This document shows, piece after piece, positions 1-7,787 of a DNA stretch of 13,884 bases (positions within the stretch are counted from its first letter, which is position 1; each line of letters opens with the position of its first letter). The DNA is taken from positions 1 through 13,884 of the forward strand of contig JAUZOX010000031.1 of assembly GCA_030706265.1 (NCBI GenBank), read 5' to 3'. Source of the DNA: Bacteroidota bacterium. Its GTDB lineage: Bacteria; Bacteroidota; Bacteroidia; Bacteroidales; Cfx3-03. The notes under the pieces were generated by a model. It was not told the DNA's origin, ran no database searches, and saw nothing but the letters and a program-made list of their open reading frames with translations. The translations under genes and the position numbers were made by a program.

Positions 1-146
1 GGGTTGACGTGTTCTGCCGGAGAGAGCGATATAAAAGGAGCTATCGCCTCATCATAACCATAAAAACAGCCTGCAAGTGCATTTCTGAATGCACATTCGG
101 TATACCCGTGAAGTGGGGCAAGAATGATGGTGTTTTCTGTTGCCAT
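1..146 (-). CDS. tRNA-dihydrouridine synthase, N-terminal fragment (gene runs off the window)
   Basis: Read on the minus strand from the ATG at 146, the frame stays open to the window edge for 48 codons. The start reads MATENTIILAPLHGYTECAF and continues with a GYDEAIAPFISL segment. The LAPL-x-G-x-T-x-x-x-FR pattern is the beginning of the FMN-binding TIM barrel of tRNA-dihydrouridine synthases, which reduce specific uridines in tRNA using flavin. The 'DEAIAPFIS' continuation resembles the Dus-like proteins common in Bacteroidota. The catalytic cysteine and the tRNA-binding helical domain lie outside the window, so the subfamily cannot be decided. It is transcribed divergently from the sigma factor gene and is probably an unrelated housekeeping gene marking the edge of the PUL. 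The family call rests on only 48 residues. Confidence 0.72.
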   Translation of the reverse strand, partial: MATENTIILAPLHGYTECAFRNALAGCFYGYDEAIAPFISLSPAEHVN

Positions 147-153
147 AGCAGAG

Positions 154-161
154 CAAAGGTA
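154..161 (-). promoter_or_regulatory. Candidate -7 box for the dihydrouridine synthase gene
   Basis: On the minus strand the sequence is TACCTTTG, an exact match to the Bacteroidota -7 consensus TAnnTTTG. Only 7 bases separate it from the ATG at 146, so a transcript starting at the usual distance would have almost no leader. I see no clear TTG at the expected -33 position. The box match is seen; promoter function is inferred. Confidence 0.5.
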
Positions 162-284
162 GGAAAAGGTTATCATCTCATCCGTTGAATCTTTCCGGAT
201 ACAGGTCATCTTGTAACTTTAACTATCCGTCCCGATTCTTCAAAACACTGATTCCATGATGATTTCATAAGAACCATAAATAGT

Positions 285-315
285 TTTGATTCGATAAAAA
301 AAAGCGATTAATTTG
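285..315 (+). promoter_or_regulatory. Candidate housekeeping promoter for the ECF sigma factor gene
   Basis: TTTG at 285-288 is followed, after a 19-base spacer, by TTAATTTG at 308-315. This matches the Bacteroidota primary-sigma layout of TTTG, about 19 to 21 bases, then TAnnTTTG, with one mismatch in the -7 box. The expected transcription start is near 320, leaving a leader of only about 20 to 40 bases. It would provide basal expression of the sigma factor independent of its own activity. Confidence 0.5.
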
Positions 316-341
316 CATGCCATGAAAATAAACCATGAGAA

Positions 342-914
342 ATGATAAGGGTAGAAGAGATGGAAATCCAAAACAGGTTGCATGCCGGAGATGGTACTGC
401 CTTGGAATTGCTTTTTCATCGTTACTATAACGATCTTTGTCGTTACCTGATTGTTTTCTTAAAAGATGAAAATGCTGCCAAGAATATTGTGCAGGATTTG
501 TTTATGCACCTTTGGGAGCATCGCGAAAGAATCGACTTTAAAAAATCTCTGGAATCCTATTTATATCAAGCATGCCGTTTTAATGCGTTGATTTATTTGC
601 GCAACAAAAACAGGCATGAAAAATGTCATGAAGACATTAAAAATGAATATGTAGAATCGTTTGATGCCTCTACTGAGATGGAAATAAAGGAATTGAACAG
701 GATTATCAATGAATCCATAGACCTGCTTCCTGCTCGTTGCCAGTTGATTTTCAGACTTAGCCGTACCAGAGGCCTATCATATCATGAAATTGCGACCCAG
801 TTGGGAATTTCGGTAAGTGCTGTAGAGAACCAAGTCAATATTGCCATCAAAAAGGTCAAAAGACATATCAATAACTATTATACCAATATTTATATAGCTG
901 GTTTTTTATTGTAA
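342..914 (+). CDS. ECF-type RNA polymerase sigma-70 factor (PUL regulator)
   Basis: A 190-residue protein with the two-domain layout of an extracytoplasmic-function sigma factor. Region 2 covers roughly residues 24-92, with the FHRYYNDLCRYL and QDLFMHLWEHRERI segments that bind core polymerase and the -10 element. Region 4 covers roughly 122-175, with a helix-turn-helix at about 145-168 (LSYHEIATQLGISVSAVENQ) for -35 recognition. It lies directly ahead of a FecR-type anti-sigma gene and a SusC gene with an STN domain, the usual order for trans-envelope-regulated PULs, so it most likely activates susCD. The start is uncertain: the ATG at 342 (MIRVEEMEIQ) or the in-frame ATG at 360 (MEIQNRL) both fit the family, and the latter follows a purine-rich GGGTAGAAGAG. 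The C-terminal tail after region 4 (about 15 residues) is short and hydrophobic, and its last codons lie in a hairpin. Confidence 0.9.
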   Translation: MIRVEEMEIQNRLHAGDGTALELLFHRYYNDLCRYLIVFLKDENAAKNIVQDLFMHLWEHRERIDFKKSLESYLYQACRFNALIYLRNKNRHEKCHEDIKNEYVESFDASTEMEIKELNRIINESIDLLPARCQLIFRLSRTRGLSYHEIATQLGISVSAVENQVNIAIKKVKRHINNYYTNIYIAGFLL

Positions 915-920
915 AAAACC
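900..920 (+). other. Hairpin overlapping the sigma factor stop codon
   Basis: GGTTTTTT (900-907) and AAAAAACC (913-920) pair perfectly over 8 bp with a 5-base loop. The TAA stop (912-914) lies at the loop and 3' stem boundary. It stands just before a second hairpin at 933-956. It may contribute to termination or protect the mRNA 3' end; the function is inferred. Confidence 0.4.
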
Positions 921-932
921 TTAATCCTGCTG

Positions 933-956
933 AAAGCAAAACACTTTTGCTTTTTT
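933..956 (+). terminator. Likely intrinsic terminator after the sigma factor gene
   Basis: AAAGCAAAA (933-941) pairs with TTTTGCTTT (945-953) over 9 bp with a 3-base CAC loop and runs into a T tract to 956. The stem is A+T-rich, so termination may be partial. It implies that fecR is at least partly transcribed from its own promoter in 957-1158. Confidence 0.55.
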
Positions 957-981
957 CCTTCCTCATTTCCCCCGAATCATA

Positions 982-1005
982 ATGTTCTATTCCGGAATAG
1001 ATCAT
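982..1005 (+). promoter_or_regulatory. 24-bp near-perfect palindrome, candidate operator upstream of fecR
   Basis: The core TCTATTCCGGAATAGA (986-1001) is a perfect 16-bp palindrome. It is extended by ATG (982-984) and CAT (1003-1005) across a single T/T mismatch, so 11 of 12 positions in each arm match. It lies between the sigma terminator and fecR. An even palindrome with no natural loop favours a site for a dimeric DNA-binding protein over an RNA hairpin, but no regulator gene for it is visible here. Confidence 0.4.
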
Positions 1006-1158
1006 ATTGTCCTTGTTCATCCACTGACGACCTGCTTATCTTTCAGATTGGCGGTTCATTATTCCAATAAAAGGAAACAATGAAAAAATTATACAAATAA
1101 TTTAATTTTTTGTGGTGGTGAGGGGGATAAAGGTATCATTAATACAAACTTTTAAACA

Positions 1159-2238
1159 ATGGAACGCTTACCCTGGGAACTTCTCGATAAATATTTTAAA
1201 AGTCAGATTACTAAATCTGAACATCAGTTGCTTGAAAGTTGGATTGCAGAATCAGAAGAACATGTGCTCATTTTTCAGGAGATTGAGTCAGATATGAAAG
1301 CCGGGCTTGCCTTTCCGGGTCATTTTAATGCCAACACGGTGGAAACATGGAATGAACTAAAAAGGAAATGGGCTATTCCACGCTATGTAAACATACCGAT
1401 CAAAAAACTATATCGAATGGCAGCGGCAATAATGATCCCGCTTATACTGGCAGGAGGAATAGGTGGATTCTTTATTTCGAAAGGATTTGTTAAGAAGGGT
1501 GCGAATAGTTCATTTACCACAATTTATTCACCTGGTGGACAAAAAACAAAAGTTATATTACCGGATAAATCTACAGTTTGGCTCAATGCAAGGACAACAT
1601 TGAAATATTCTTCTTCATTTAGTGAAATACAACGTAATGTATATATTGACGGTGAAGCTTTCTTTGAGGTAAAACACGATAGCCTCCATCCGTTTACAGT
1701 AAAAACCTCCTCGTTTAATATCAAAGTCTATGGAACCTCTTTTAACGTAAAGGCTTACAAGGATGCCGATGTCTCAGAAGCAACCCTTGTTAAGGGCAAA
1801 ATATGTATCCAGGGTATTCATATCGCAGGGAAAAAGAACGACGAAATCATTATACATCCTAATGAAACCTTCAAATACTTCAAGAATAATATAGCTTATA
1901 ACAAATCAGGTTCCCGTGAAACTGCAATAAACGATAAAACTGCAAAAAGAGATGAACCCATAATTCAGATTGCAGAAAAAGTAGATGTAACCCCTATTGT
2001 AGCCTGGAAAGACGGTAAACTCTGTTTCAAAAATGAAAATTTTTCAGATCTGGCTTACAGACTCGAACAATGGTATGATGTCAAAATTCATTTTGAAGAC
2101 TCTGAAGTACAGGGAATTAAATTCACTGGGCAATTTGAAAAGGAAAACATCAATCAGGTGCTCAAGTACTTGCAAATGCTAACCCCATTTGAATATGATA
2201 TGAAAGTAAATGAAATTAATATTCGGTATAAAAAGTAA
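1159..2238 (+). CDS. FecR-family anti-sigma factor with C-terminal DUF4974 domain
   Basis: A 359-residue inner-membrane protein with the usual Bacteroidota FecR layout. A cytoplasmic N-terminal part (about 1-82) would hold the ECF sigma factor. One transmembrane helix runs from about 86 to 108 (rich in A, I, L, G). The periplasmic FecR domain covers about 120-215 and includes YSPGGQKTKVILPD, WLNARTTLKY, VYIDGEAFFEV and YGTSFNVKAY. The C-terminal DUF4974 domain, about 283-356, would receive the signal from the STN domain of the SusC encoded next. In the known FecIRA-type pathway, contact between the loaded transporter and this periplasmic part leads to release of the sigma factor. It is 244 bp downstream of the sigma gene and 195 bp upstream of susC. 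All expected parts are present and nothing looks broken. Confidence 0.92.
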   Translation: MERLPWELLDKYFKSQITKSEHQLLESWIAESEEHVLIFQEIESDMKAGLAFPGHFNANTVETWNELKRKWAIPRYVNIPIKKLYRMAAAIMIPLILAGGIGGFFISKGFVKKGANSSFTTIYSPGGQKTKVILPDKSTVWLNARTTLKYSSSFSEIQRNVYIDGEAFFEVKHDSLHPFTVKTSSFNIKVYGTSFNVKAYKDADVSEATLVKGKICIQGIHIAGKKNDEIIIHPNETFKYFKNNIAYNKSGSRETAINDKTAKRDEPIIQIAEKVDVTPIVAWKDGKLCFKNENFSDLAYRLEQWYDVKIHFEDSEVQGIKFTGQFEKENINQVLKYLQMLTPFEYDMKVNEINIRYKK

Positions 2239-2290
2239 GAGGATTTTAAAAGAAGGAGGAATAACAGAAATCAAATAAAGATCAAAAATA

Positions 2291-2317
2291 CGGGAGGATT
2301 ACCAGGTAAGCCTCCCG
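2291..2317 (+). other. Strong hairpin in the fecR-susC intergenic region
   Basis: CGGGAGG (2291-2297) pairs with CCTCCCG (2311-2317). Inside it, after one A/G mismatch, TTAC pairs with GTAA around a 3-base CAG loop. This gives 11 base pairs in an otherwise A+T-rich region. No T tract follows, so it is not a textbook terminator. Possible roles are a 3' stabiliser of the fecR message, an RNA-processing site, or a weak attenuator separating low sigma/anti-sigma expression from high susCD expression. Downstream, GGTACT (2324-2329) and AGTACC (2350-2355) form a second, weaker inverted repeat. I could not identify the ECF-dependent susC promoter in this interval. Confidence 0.5.
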
Positions 2318-2433
2318 CGATCCGGTACTATAAATGTTAGCAGCACTTAAGTACCATGAAAAGATCACCATCGTTAAATAATCTGCACAAGCAATGCATA
2401 TCAATAATGGTTTAACTTAACAATAACAAAGTT

Positions 2434-5400
2434 ATGAAAAAAAAAGGACTCCGACACTTTAGTGAGTACTATTACTCCCATTTAAAAAAAAGCCTGATTA
2501 TTATGAAACTCACCTTGGTTTTTTTACTGCTAGGCATCGTCACAGCCAATGCCTTTGTGTATTCCCAGGATTTAAAAATTGATTTCTCGCATAAGAATTT
2601 CACAGTCGGCGAAGCATTAAACACCATTGAGAAAAATTCTGATTACAGATTCCTATATAGAAATGATCAAATCAATTTGGATAGGGTCATTTCTGTAAAT
2701 CCTTCCGACAAAACAATTGATGAAATATTAAGCTCTGTTTTCCAAAAAACAGGGATTAACTTTAAAACAGTTGAAAACAACCTGATAATATTATCGCCAG
2801 ATGTTCAACAGAAGAAAGGGGTTAGCGGCAAGGTGACAGATACAAAAGGACAACCAATTGTTGGTGTTAGTGTTTTTGTGAAGGGTACAACCCATGCTGT
2901 TTTAACAAATGAAAATGGTTATTATACCATTCAGCTCAATAACAATGAAAAGACGCTGGTTTTCTCCTATATCGGGATGAAAAGACAAGAAGTGGCAATT
3001 GGCACCCAGTCTGTTATTGATATTGTATTAGAGAGCGAAATATCCAATTTGAATGAAGTTGTGGTTGTGGGGTATGGAACCCAGAAAAAAGCCACTTTAA
3101 CCGGTTCAGTTGCATCTGTAAATTCAAAGGATATCCTCACCACATCAAATGAAAATATAGAAAACATGCTGACAGGGAAACTTGCCGGCATTCGTATCGT
3201 TCAGAAAAGCAGTGAACCGGGCGCTTTCAACAACACGATTGATATTCGTGGGTTTGGAAATCCTTTAATCGTTATTGATGGAGTACCCAGGGATAACATT
3301 GCCCAACTTGACCCTAATGATATTGCAAGTGTCTCGGTACTGAAGGATGCATCTGCTGCCGTTTACGGTGTACGGGCCGCAAATGGGGTAATCCTTATTA
3401 CGACTAATGAGGGGAAAGCTGGGACATTAAAGCTAACCTATACCAGCAGCACCGGCATACAAACACCCTCTGGCCTACCCCAAAATGTAGATGCGATAGA
3501 CTGGATGACCTTAATGAATGAAAAGCAAATGCATAATGTCAATGGAGGTAGTTTGGCATATACACAGGCTGATATTGACCAATACAGAAATGGAACCTTG
3601 AAAAGTACGAACTGGTTCACTCCTGTCATTGACGAGCATCCGATTCAAACAGAGCATAATCTGTCAGCCAGTGGTGGCAGTGACAAAATAAATTATTTTT
3701 TCAGCCTGGGTTATTTAAATCAGGATGGTTTTTGGAAAAGCGGAGATCTGAATTACAATCGATATAACCTGCGTTCAAATATCAATTCTAAGATCACAAA
3801 CAGGCTTACGGCCAAATTAATGATCAGCGCCACAATGGATCAGAAAAATCAACCATTCAATGATACCTGGTCTATCTTTAAATCACTTTGGCGGCAAATG
3901 CCAACTCAGTCTGTGTATGCAAATAACAATCCAGAATATCTTGGTGGTACCGTTGATGGCACAAGCCCTATGGCGATGTCTTCATCGGCTGTTTCAGGAT
4001 ATCAACAATATAATAACAAATGGTTACAAAATTCTTTTTCATTAAGTTATGATATTCCAGGTATCACCGGTTTACAGGTAAAAGGTATGTTTAGTTATGA
4101 TTTCAGCATGTCTGATGTAAAGCGGTATCGGAAAGCTTTTAACCTGTATACTTATAATGCATCAACAAACATTTATACCCCAACCATTAGCCAATCTCCC
4201 GACAATATCTACAGATATTATTCTGAAAACCCCTCTTCTCTTTTACAGGGATCCATTAGTTACAATCATCTTTTCAATGGAAAACACAATTTAAGTGCTT
4301 TACTGCTTTATGAAGAAAGCACCCGTAGTGGGGATAACTTTTATGCACAAAGAGATCTTTCTCTGGAGGTAGATCAACTTATTGCAGGAAGTAGCTTAAA
4401 CCAGGTAGGTTATATGAATTCTGGCGGGCTTTACAAATTGACTAATAAAGGGGTTGTTGGTAAATTTAATTATGATTTCAAATCAAAATACTTGGCTGAA
4501 TTTAGTTTCAGATATGACGGTTCCTCTAAATTTCCACCCAATAAACAGTGGGGCCTCTTTCCAGCCATTTCTGCCGGTTGGAGAATTTCAGAAGAACCAT
4601 TCATGAAAGATGCCGCAGCTATTTCATTTATTGATAACCTGAAATTACGTGCCTCCTACGGAAAGGTAGGAGATGACGGAGCCTCCTCCTATCAGTTTAT
4701 TTCCGGATATACATATCCTTCGAATGGTAACAGCCAGGCCCAGGCCGGTGGGGCTGTTTTTGATGGCAACTTCGTAAACGCTGTTGGTTTTACGAATTTA
4801 CCCAATCCGAATATTACCTGGTTCACGACAAATATGCTTAATGTAGGTGCAGACCTTGACATGTGGCATGGTTTATTGGGCGTTTCAGTTGATGTATTTA
4901 ACCGAAACCGAAACGGATTGCTTGCAACAGAAGGATTAAGCTTGCCAAGCACTCTGGGAGCAGGCTTACCACAGGAAAATCTGAACAGCGATCAAACCAG
5001 AGGCTTTGAAGTAGAATTGAATCATAAGAGTAATATAGGAAAATTCATTTTTTCTCTTTCTGGTAATTTTTCCTATACCCGTACAAGATGGTTGAACTAT
5101 CTGCAGGCTAAGGCCGGTAACTCATACCAAAACTGGACCAACAATCTCAATGACCGGAATAACGATATATGGTGGGGACAGGGTTATGTCGGACAATATC
5201 AGTCCTATAATGCCATAATCAATAACCCGACTTTTATCAGTAGAAGTGCTCTCCCCGGAGATTATGTCTATCAGGACTGGAATGGGGATGGTGTAGTAGA
5301 TGGAAATGATATTCACCCCATTGCAGCTAACACTTCACGTCCATTAATCAATTTCGGTTTAACGCTCAATGTAAAATATAAAAATTTCGATCTGAATGCA

Positions 5401-5841
5401 TTATTGCAGGGTGCTGCAATGGTATGGGCCGCTTATCCTGAAGCATTAAACGGACCTCTTTATTTTAATCCGGGGAGTGCTTTAACAGAGTTTATGGATA
5501 GATGGCATCCGCTAGATCCTACTGCAGACCCTTATGATCCAAATACCAAGTGGGCATCCGGATATTATGCATATACCGGAACTGTAGCAGATCAAAATTC
5601 GGAACGGGGCGTTCATAACGCTTCCTACGTAAGATTGAAAAGTCTTGAATTTGGTTATACCTTACCCAATAATATTACTTCCAAAATAGGCATTAGCAAT
5701 GCCCGTATTTATGTAAATGGATATAACCTTCTCACTTTAACCGGAATTAAAAACGTGGATCCTGAACATCCATCGGATCTCTACGGCTATGTCTATCCGT
5801 TGAACAAGTCATTCAACTTCGGATTAAGTGTTTCTTTCTAA
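2434..5841 (+). CDS. SusC/RagA-family TonB-dependent outer-membrane transporter with STN domain
   Basis: A 1135-residue outer-membrane beta-barrel transporter. An N-terminal extension leads to a signal sequence at about 20-44 (KLTLVFLLLGIVTANA). The STN domain follows (about 47-122), then a carboxypeptidase-regulatory-like beta-sandwich (about 129-200, VSGKVTDTKGQPIVGVSVFV). The SusC signature LNEVVVVGYGTQKKATLTGS starts at 206, leading into the plug (IRGFGNPLIVIDGVPR; SVLKDASAAVYGVRAANGVI). The barrel holds family motifs such as FRYDGSSKFPP and a calcium-loop-like DWNGDGVVDGND at 948-959, and it ends in NFGLSVSF, typical for barrel insertion. The STN domain links it to the FecR/sigma pair upstream, so it is probably both importer and ligand sensor. 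SusD starts 33 bp downstream, so the two are co-transcribed. An alternative start is the ATG at 2503 (MKLTLVF), which gives a more conventional signal peptide. Confidence 0.97.
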   Translation: MKKKGLRHFSEYYYSHLKKSLIIMKLTLVFLLLGIVTANAFVYSQDLKIDFSHKNFTVGEALNTIEKNSDYRFLYRNDQINLDRVISVNPSDKTIDEILSSVFQKTGINFKTVENNLIILSPDVQQKKGVSGKVTDTKGQPIVGVSVFVKGTTHAVLTNENGYYTIQLNNNEKTLVFSYIGMKRQEVAIGTQSVIDIVLESEISNLNEVVVVGYGTQKKATLTGSVASVNSKDILTTSNENIENMLTGKLAGIRIVQKSSEPGAFNNTIDIRGFGNPLIVIDGVPRDNIAQLDPNDIASVSVLKDASAAVYGVRAANGVILITTNEGKAGTLKLTYTSSTGIQTPSGLPQNVDAIDWMTLMNEKQMHNVNGGSLAYTQADIDQYRNGTLKSTNWFTPVIDEHPIQTEHNLSASGGSDKINYFFSLGYLNQDGFWKSGDLNYNRYNLRSNINSKITNRLTAKLMISATMDQKNQPFNDTWSIFKSLWRQMPTQSVYANNNPEYLGGTVDGTSPMAMSSSAVSGYQQYNNKWLQNSFSLSYDIPGITGLQVKGMFSYDFSMSDVKRYRKAFNLYTYNASTNIYTPTISQSPDNIYRYYSENPSSLLQGSISYNHLFNGKHNLSALLLYEESTRSGDNFYAQRDLSLEVDQLIAGSSLNQVGYMNSGGLYKLTNKGVVGKFNYDFKSKYLAEFSFRYDGSSKFPPNKQWGLFPAISAGWRISEEPFMKDAAAISFIDNLKLRASYGKVGDDGASSYQFISGYTYPSNGNSQAQAGGAVFDGNFVNAVGFTNLPNPNITWFTTNMLNVGADLDMWHGLLGVSVDVFNRNRNGLLATEGLSLPSTLGAGLPQENLNSDQTRGFEVELNHKSNIGKFIFSLSGNFSYTRTRWLNYLQAKAGNSYQNWTNNLNDRNNDIWWGQGYVGQYQSYNAIINNPTFISRSALPGDYVYQDWNGDGVVDGNDIHPIAANTSRPLINFGLTLNVKYKNFDLNALLQGAAMVWAAYPEALNGPLYFNPGSALTEFMDRWHPLDPTADPYDPNTKWASGYYAYTGTVADQNSERGVHNASYVRLKSLEFGYTLPNNITSKIGISNARIYVNGYNLLTLTGIKNVDPEHPSDLYGYVYPLNKSFNFGLSVSF

Positions 5842-5874
5842 TTTATAAGTCTTGTAATTTAAAAGTGAACGGTT

Positions 5875-7770
5875 ATGAAAAAAATCAAATATCTTTTATT
5901 AGTATTCTGTTTCAGTGTGCTGTCGTGCAATAAGTTGGATGTACCTCCCATGAATATCATTAAAGATCAGGACGTATTCAACAGTGTTAACGGAATCACA
6001 GCATATATGGCTAAGTTATATAGTTCATTGCCTGTTGAAGATTTCAAATATAGCGCCAACCTTGGATTCAACAATTGGAACTTTATTGCCAACATCAATA
6101 TGTATTCAGGGGAAGGGGTTAACAAGAATATCAGTTCATTAACCAATGGAAATAACGGATATTGGGGAGCTGCCTTTACCCTTATCCGCCAGGCCGATTA
6201 TTTTATAGAAACGTTGCCAAAGTATAGTGCTAATTTCAGTAATAATCAGACCCAGATAAACCAATGGCTTGGAGAAGCCCATTTTATCCGTGCATATACC
6301 TATTTCGCTTTGGCCAAAAGATATGGCGGTGTTCCCATTATTGATAAAGTTCAATATTATCCGGAAGAAAGCGTACAGCAATTGCAGGTTCCCAGAAACT
6401 CGGAAGAAGAGGTCTATGACTACATCGGACAGGATCTGGATTTTGCAATTCAAAACATGGGCGGAACTAGTGTGCAAAAGGGTAGGGCAAATAAATATGC
6501 TGCTGCTGCTCTCAAATCCAGAGCAATGCTATTTGCCGGATCTATTGCCAAATATAATTCTGTTCAGCTTTTTGATCAGTCCGGAAAACGTCTTCAGGGC
6601 ATTCCATCCAGCAAAGCTGATACGTATTTTAAGGCAAGCTATGATGCTTCCATGATACTGCAAGGACATTACTCACTATACAGAGCTGGTCTTCCCGATA
6701 AATACCAGAACTATGTAAATCTATTTTCTGACGATAACAGTTCCGAAAATATTTTTGTAAAGTATTACCATTATCCGGATGTAGTTCACAGTTATGATGC
6801 ACTCATGGTTCCGTTCCAACAAACAGGACCGGGTTACAGTTCTTACTGCAATCCAACCCTCAATTATGTGGAATTATTTGATGGATTGCCCAAAAATGCT
6901 GATGGTACATTGAAAACCAAAGATGCGAACGGTAAATATATTTTGTACCAGAATCGCATGGATCTTTTTGCAAATGCAGAACCAAGGCTTCGAGCTACCG
7001 TTATTTTCCCCGGTGATGTATTCAGGGGACAGGTGATCGACGTTCTAAGGGGAATTTATACGGGTCAGGTAACAAATGGTATAAGCTCTCTTATACCGGA
7101 TGGCTACACCGGAACCTATCCCACGACCAATCTAAAGACCTCTTCATCAAATGCACAAACGCCATACACCCTGCCTAACGGTACTACAATGAATCCTGCA
7201 GGTTTGAGTGGATATTTTACCGGTGGCGGAGTATGTACAAGGACTGGATTTTTTATTCGTAAATATATGAATCCGAATAAAGCCCAGGCAGACATGGCAC
7301 TTCATCACTCTGATCAACCCTGGATTGAAATGAGATACGCTGAAGTACTTTTAAACCGCGCTGAGGCAGACTATGAACTCTATTCGGATGGAAAGACCGA
7401 TATCGATTATCGTCAAGATGCCTTTAATTGCATTAATGATATTCGTGACAGGGCCGGTGCCATTTTATTGACAGATCCGACTCAATTGAATATTAATACT
7501 ATCCGTATTGAAAGGAAAAAGGAACTTGCCTTTGAAAACAAGCTCTGGTGGGATATTAAACGTTGGAGAGTGGCTGATACGGAAATAAACAATAAAATCT
7601 ACAGGGTATTGAATCCTTTCTACGCTGCAAATGCTTATGCTTATTTCTTTGATGCAAGGTTCCAGGAAAGCAATGCCACTTTTACTTTCAACCCTTTGTG
7701 GTATTATGAACCGATTCCAGCTGGTGAGCTTATCACGAATCCTAATTTGATCCAAAACTCTGGTTATTAA
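5875..7770 (+). CDS. SusD/RagB-family surface glycan-binding lipoprotein
   Basis: A 631-residue SusD homologue. The first 18 residues form a lipoprotein signal peptide ending VLSC, with Cys18 as the lipidated residue. The family's TPR-like helical core is recognisable in the WLGEAHFIRAYTYFALAKRY segment, followed by GGVP, at residues 131-154. Further matches are MRYAEVLLNRAEADYEL and the C-terminal ERKKELAFE...WWDIKRWR segment around 543-565. It ends PLWYYEPIPAGEL...NPNLIQNSGY, a usual SusD C-terminus. It would form the lid on the SusC barrel and capture oligosaccharide at the cell surface. The gene is 33 bp after susC and 17 bp before the DUF3823 gene. Ligand specificity cannot be inferred by eye because the binding residues of this family are poorly conserved. 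Confidence 0.96.
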   Translation: MKKIKYLLLVFCFSVLSCNKLDVPPMNIIKDQDVFNSVNGITAYMAKLYSSLPVEDFKYSANLGFNNWNFIANINMYSGEGVNKNISSLTNGNNGYWGAAFTLIRQADYFIETLPKYSANFSNNQTQINQWLGEAHFIRAYTYFALAKRYGGVPIIDKVQYYPEESVQQLQVPRNSEEEVYDYIGQDLDFAIQNMGGTSVQKGRANKYAAAALKSRAMLFAGSIAKYNSVQLFDQSGKRLQGIPSSKADTYFKASYDASMILQGHYSLYRAGLPDKYQNYVNLFSDDNSSENIFVKYYHYPDVVHSYDALMVPFQQTGPGYSSYCNPTLNYVELFDGLPKNADGTLKTKDANGKYILYQNRMDLFANAEPRLRATVIFPGDVFRGQVIDVLRGIYTGQVTNGISSLIPDGYTGTYPTTNLKTSSSNAQTPYTLPNGTTMNPAGLSGYFTGGGVCTRTGFFIRKYMNPNKAQADMALHHSDQPWIEMRYAEVLLNRAEADYELYSDGKTDIDYRQDAFNCINDIRDRAGAILLTDPTQLNINTIRIERKKELAFENKLWWDIKRWRVADTEINNKIYRVLNPFYAANAYAYFFDARFQESNATFTFNPLWYYEPIPAGELITNPNLIQNSGY

Positions 7771-7787
7771 TCTGAAAAATTTCAATC

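Noticed and set aside
1080..1100. ATG with six codons (MKKLYK) after an AAAGGAAACA stretch upstream of fecR
   Set aside because: Too short to judge and typical of chance starts in A+T-rich DNA. It does not overlap or couple to the fecR start.
1112..1297. 61-codon plus-strand frame at the start of fecR
   Set aside because: It overlaps fecR in another frame and matches no family; the fecR frame carries clear domain evidence.
2251..2260. Strong Shine-Dalgarno-like AGAAGGAGGA after fecR
   Set aside because: No start codon follows at a usable distance, and it is far from the susC ATG. Probably incidental purine-rich sequence.
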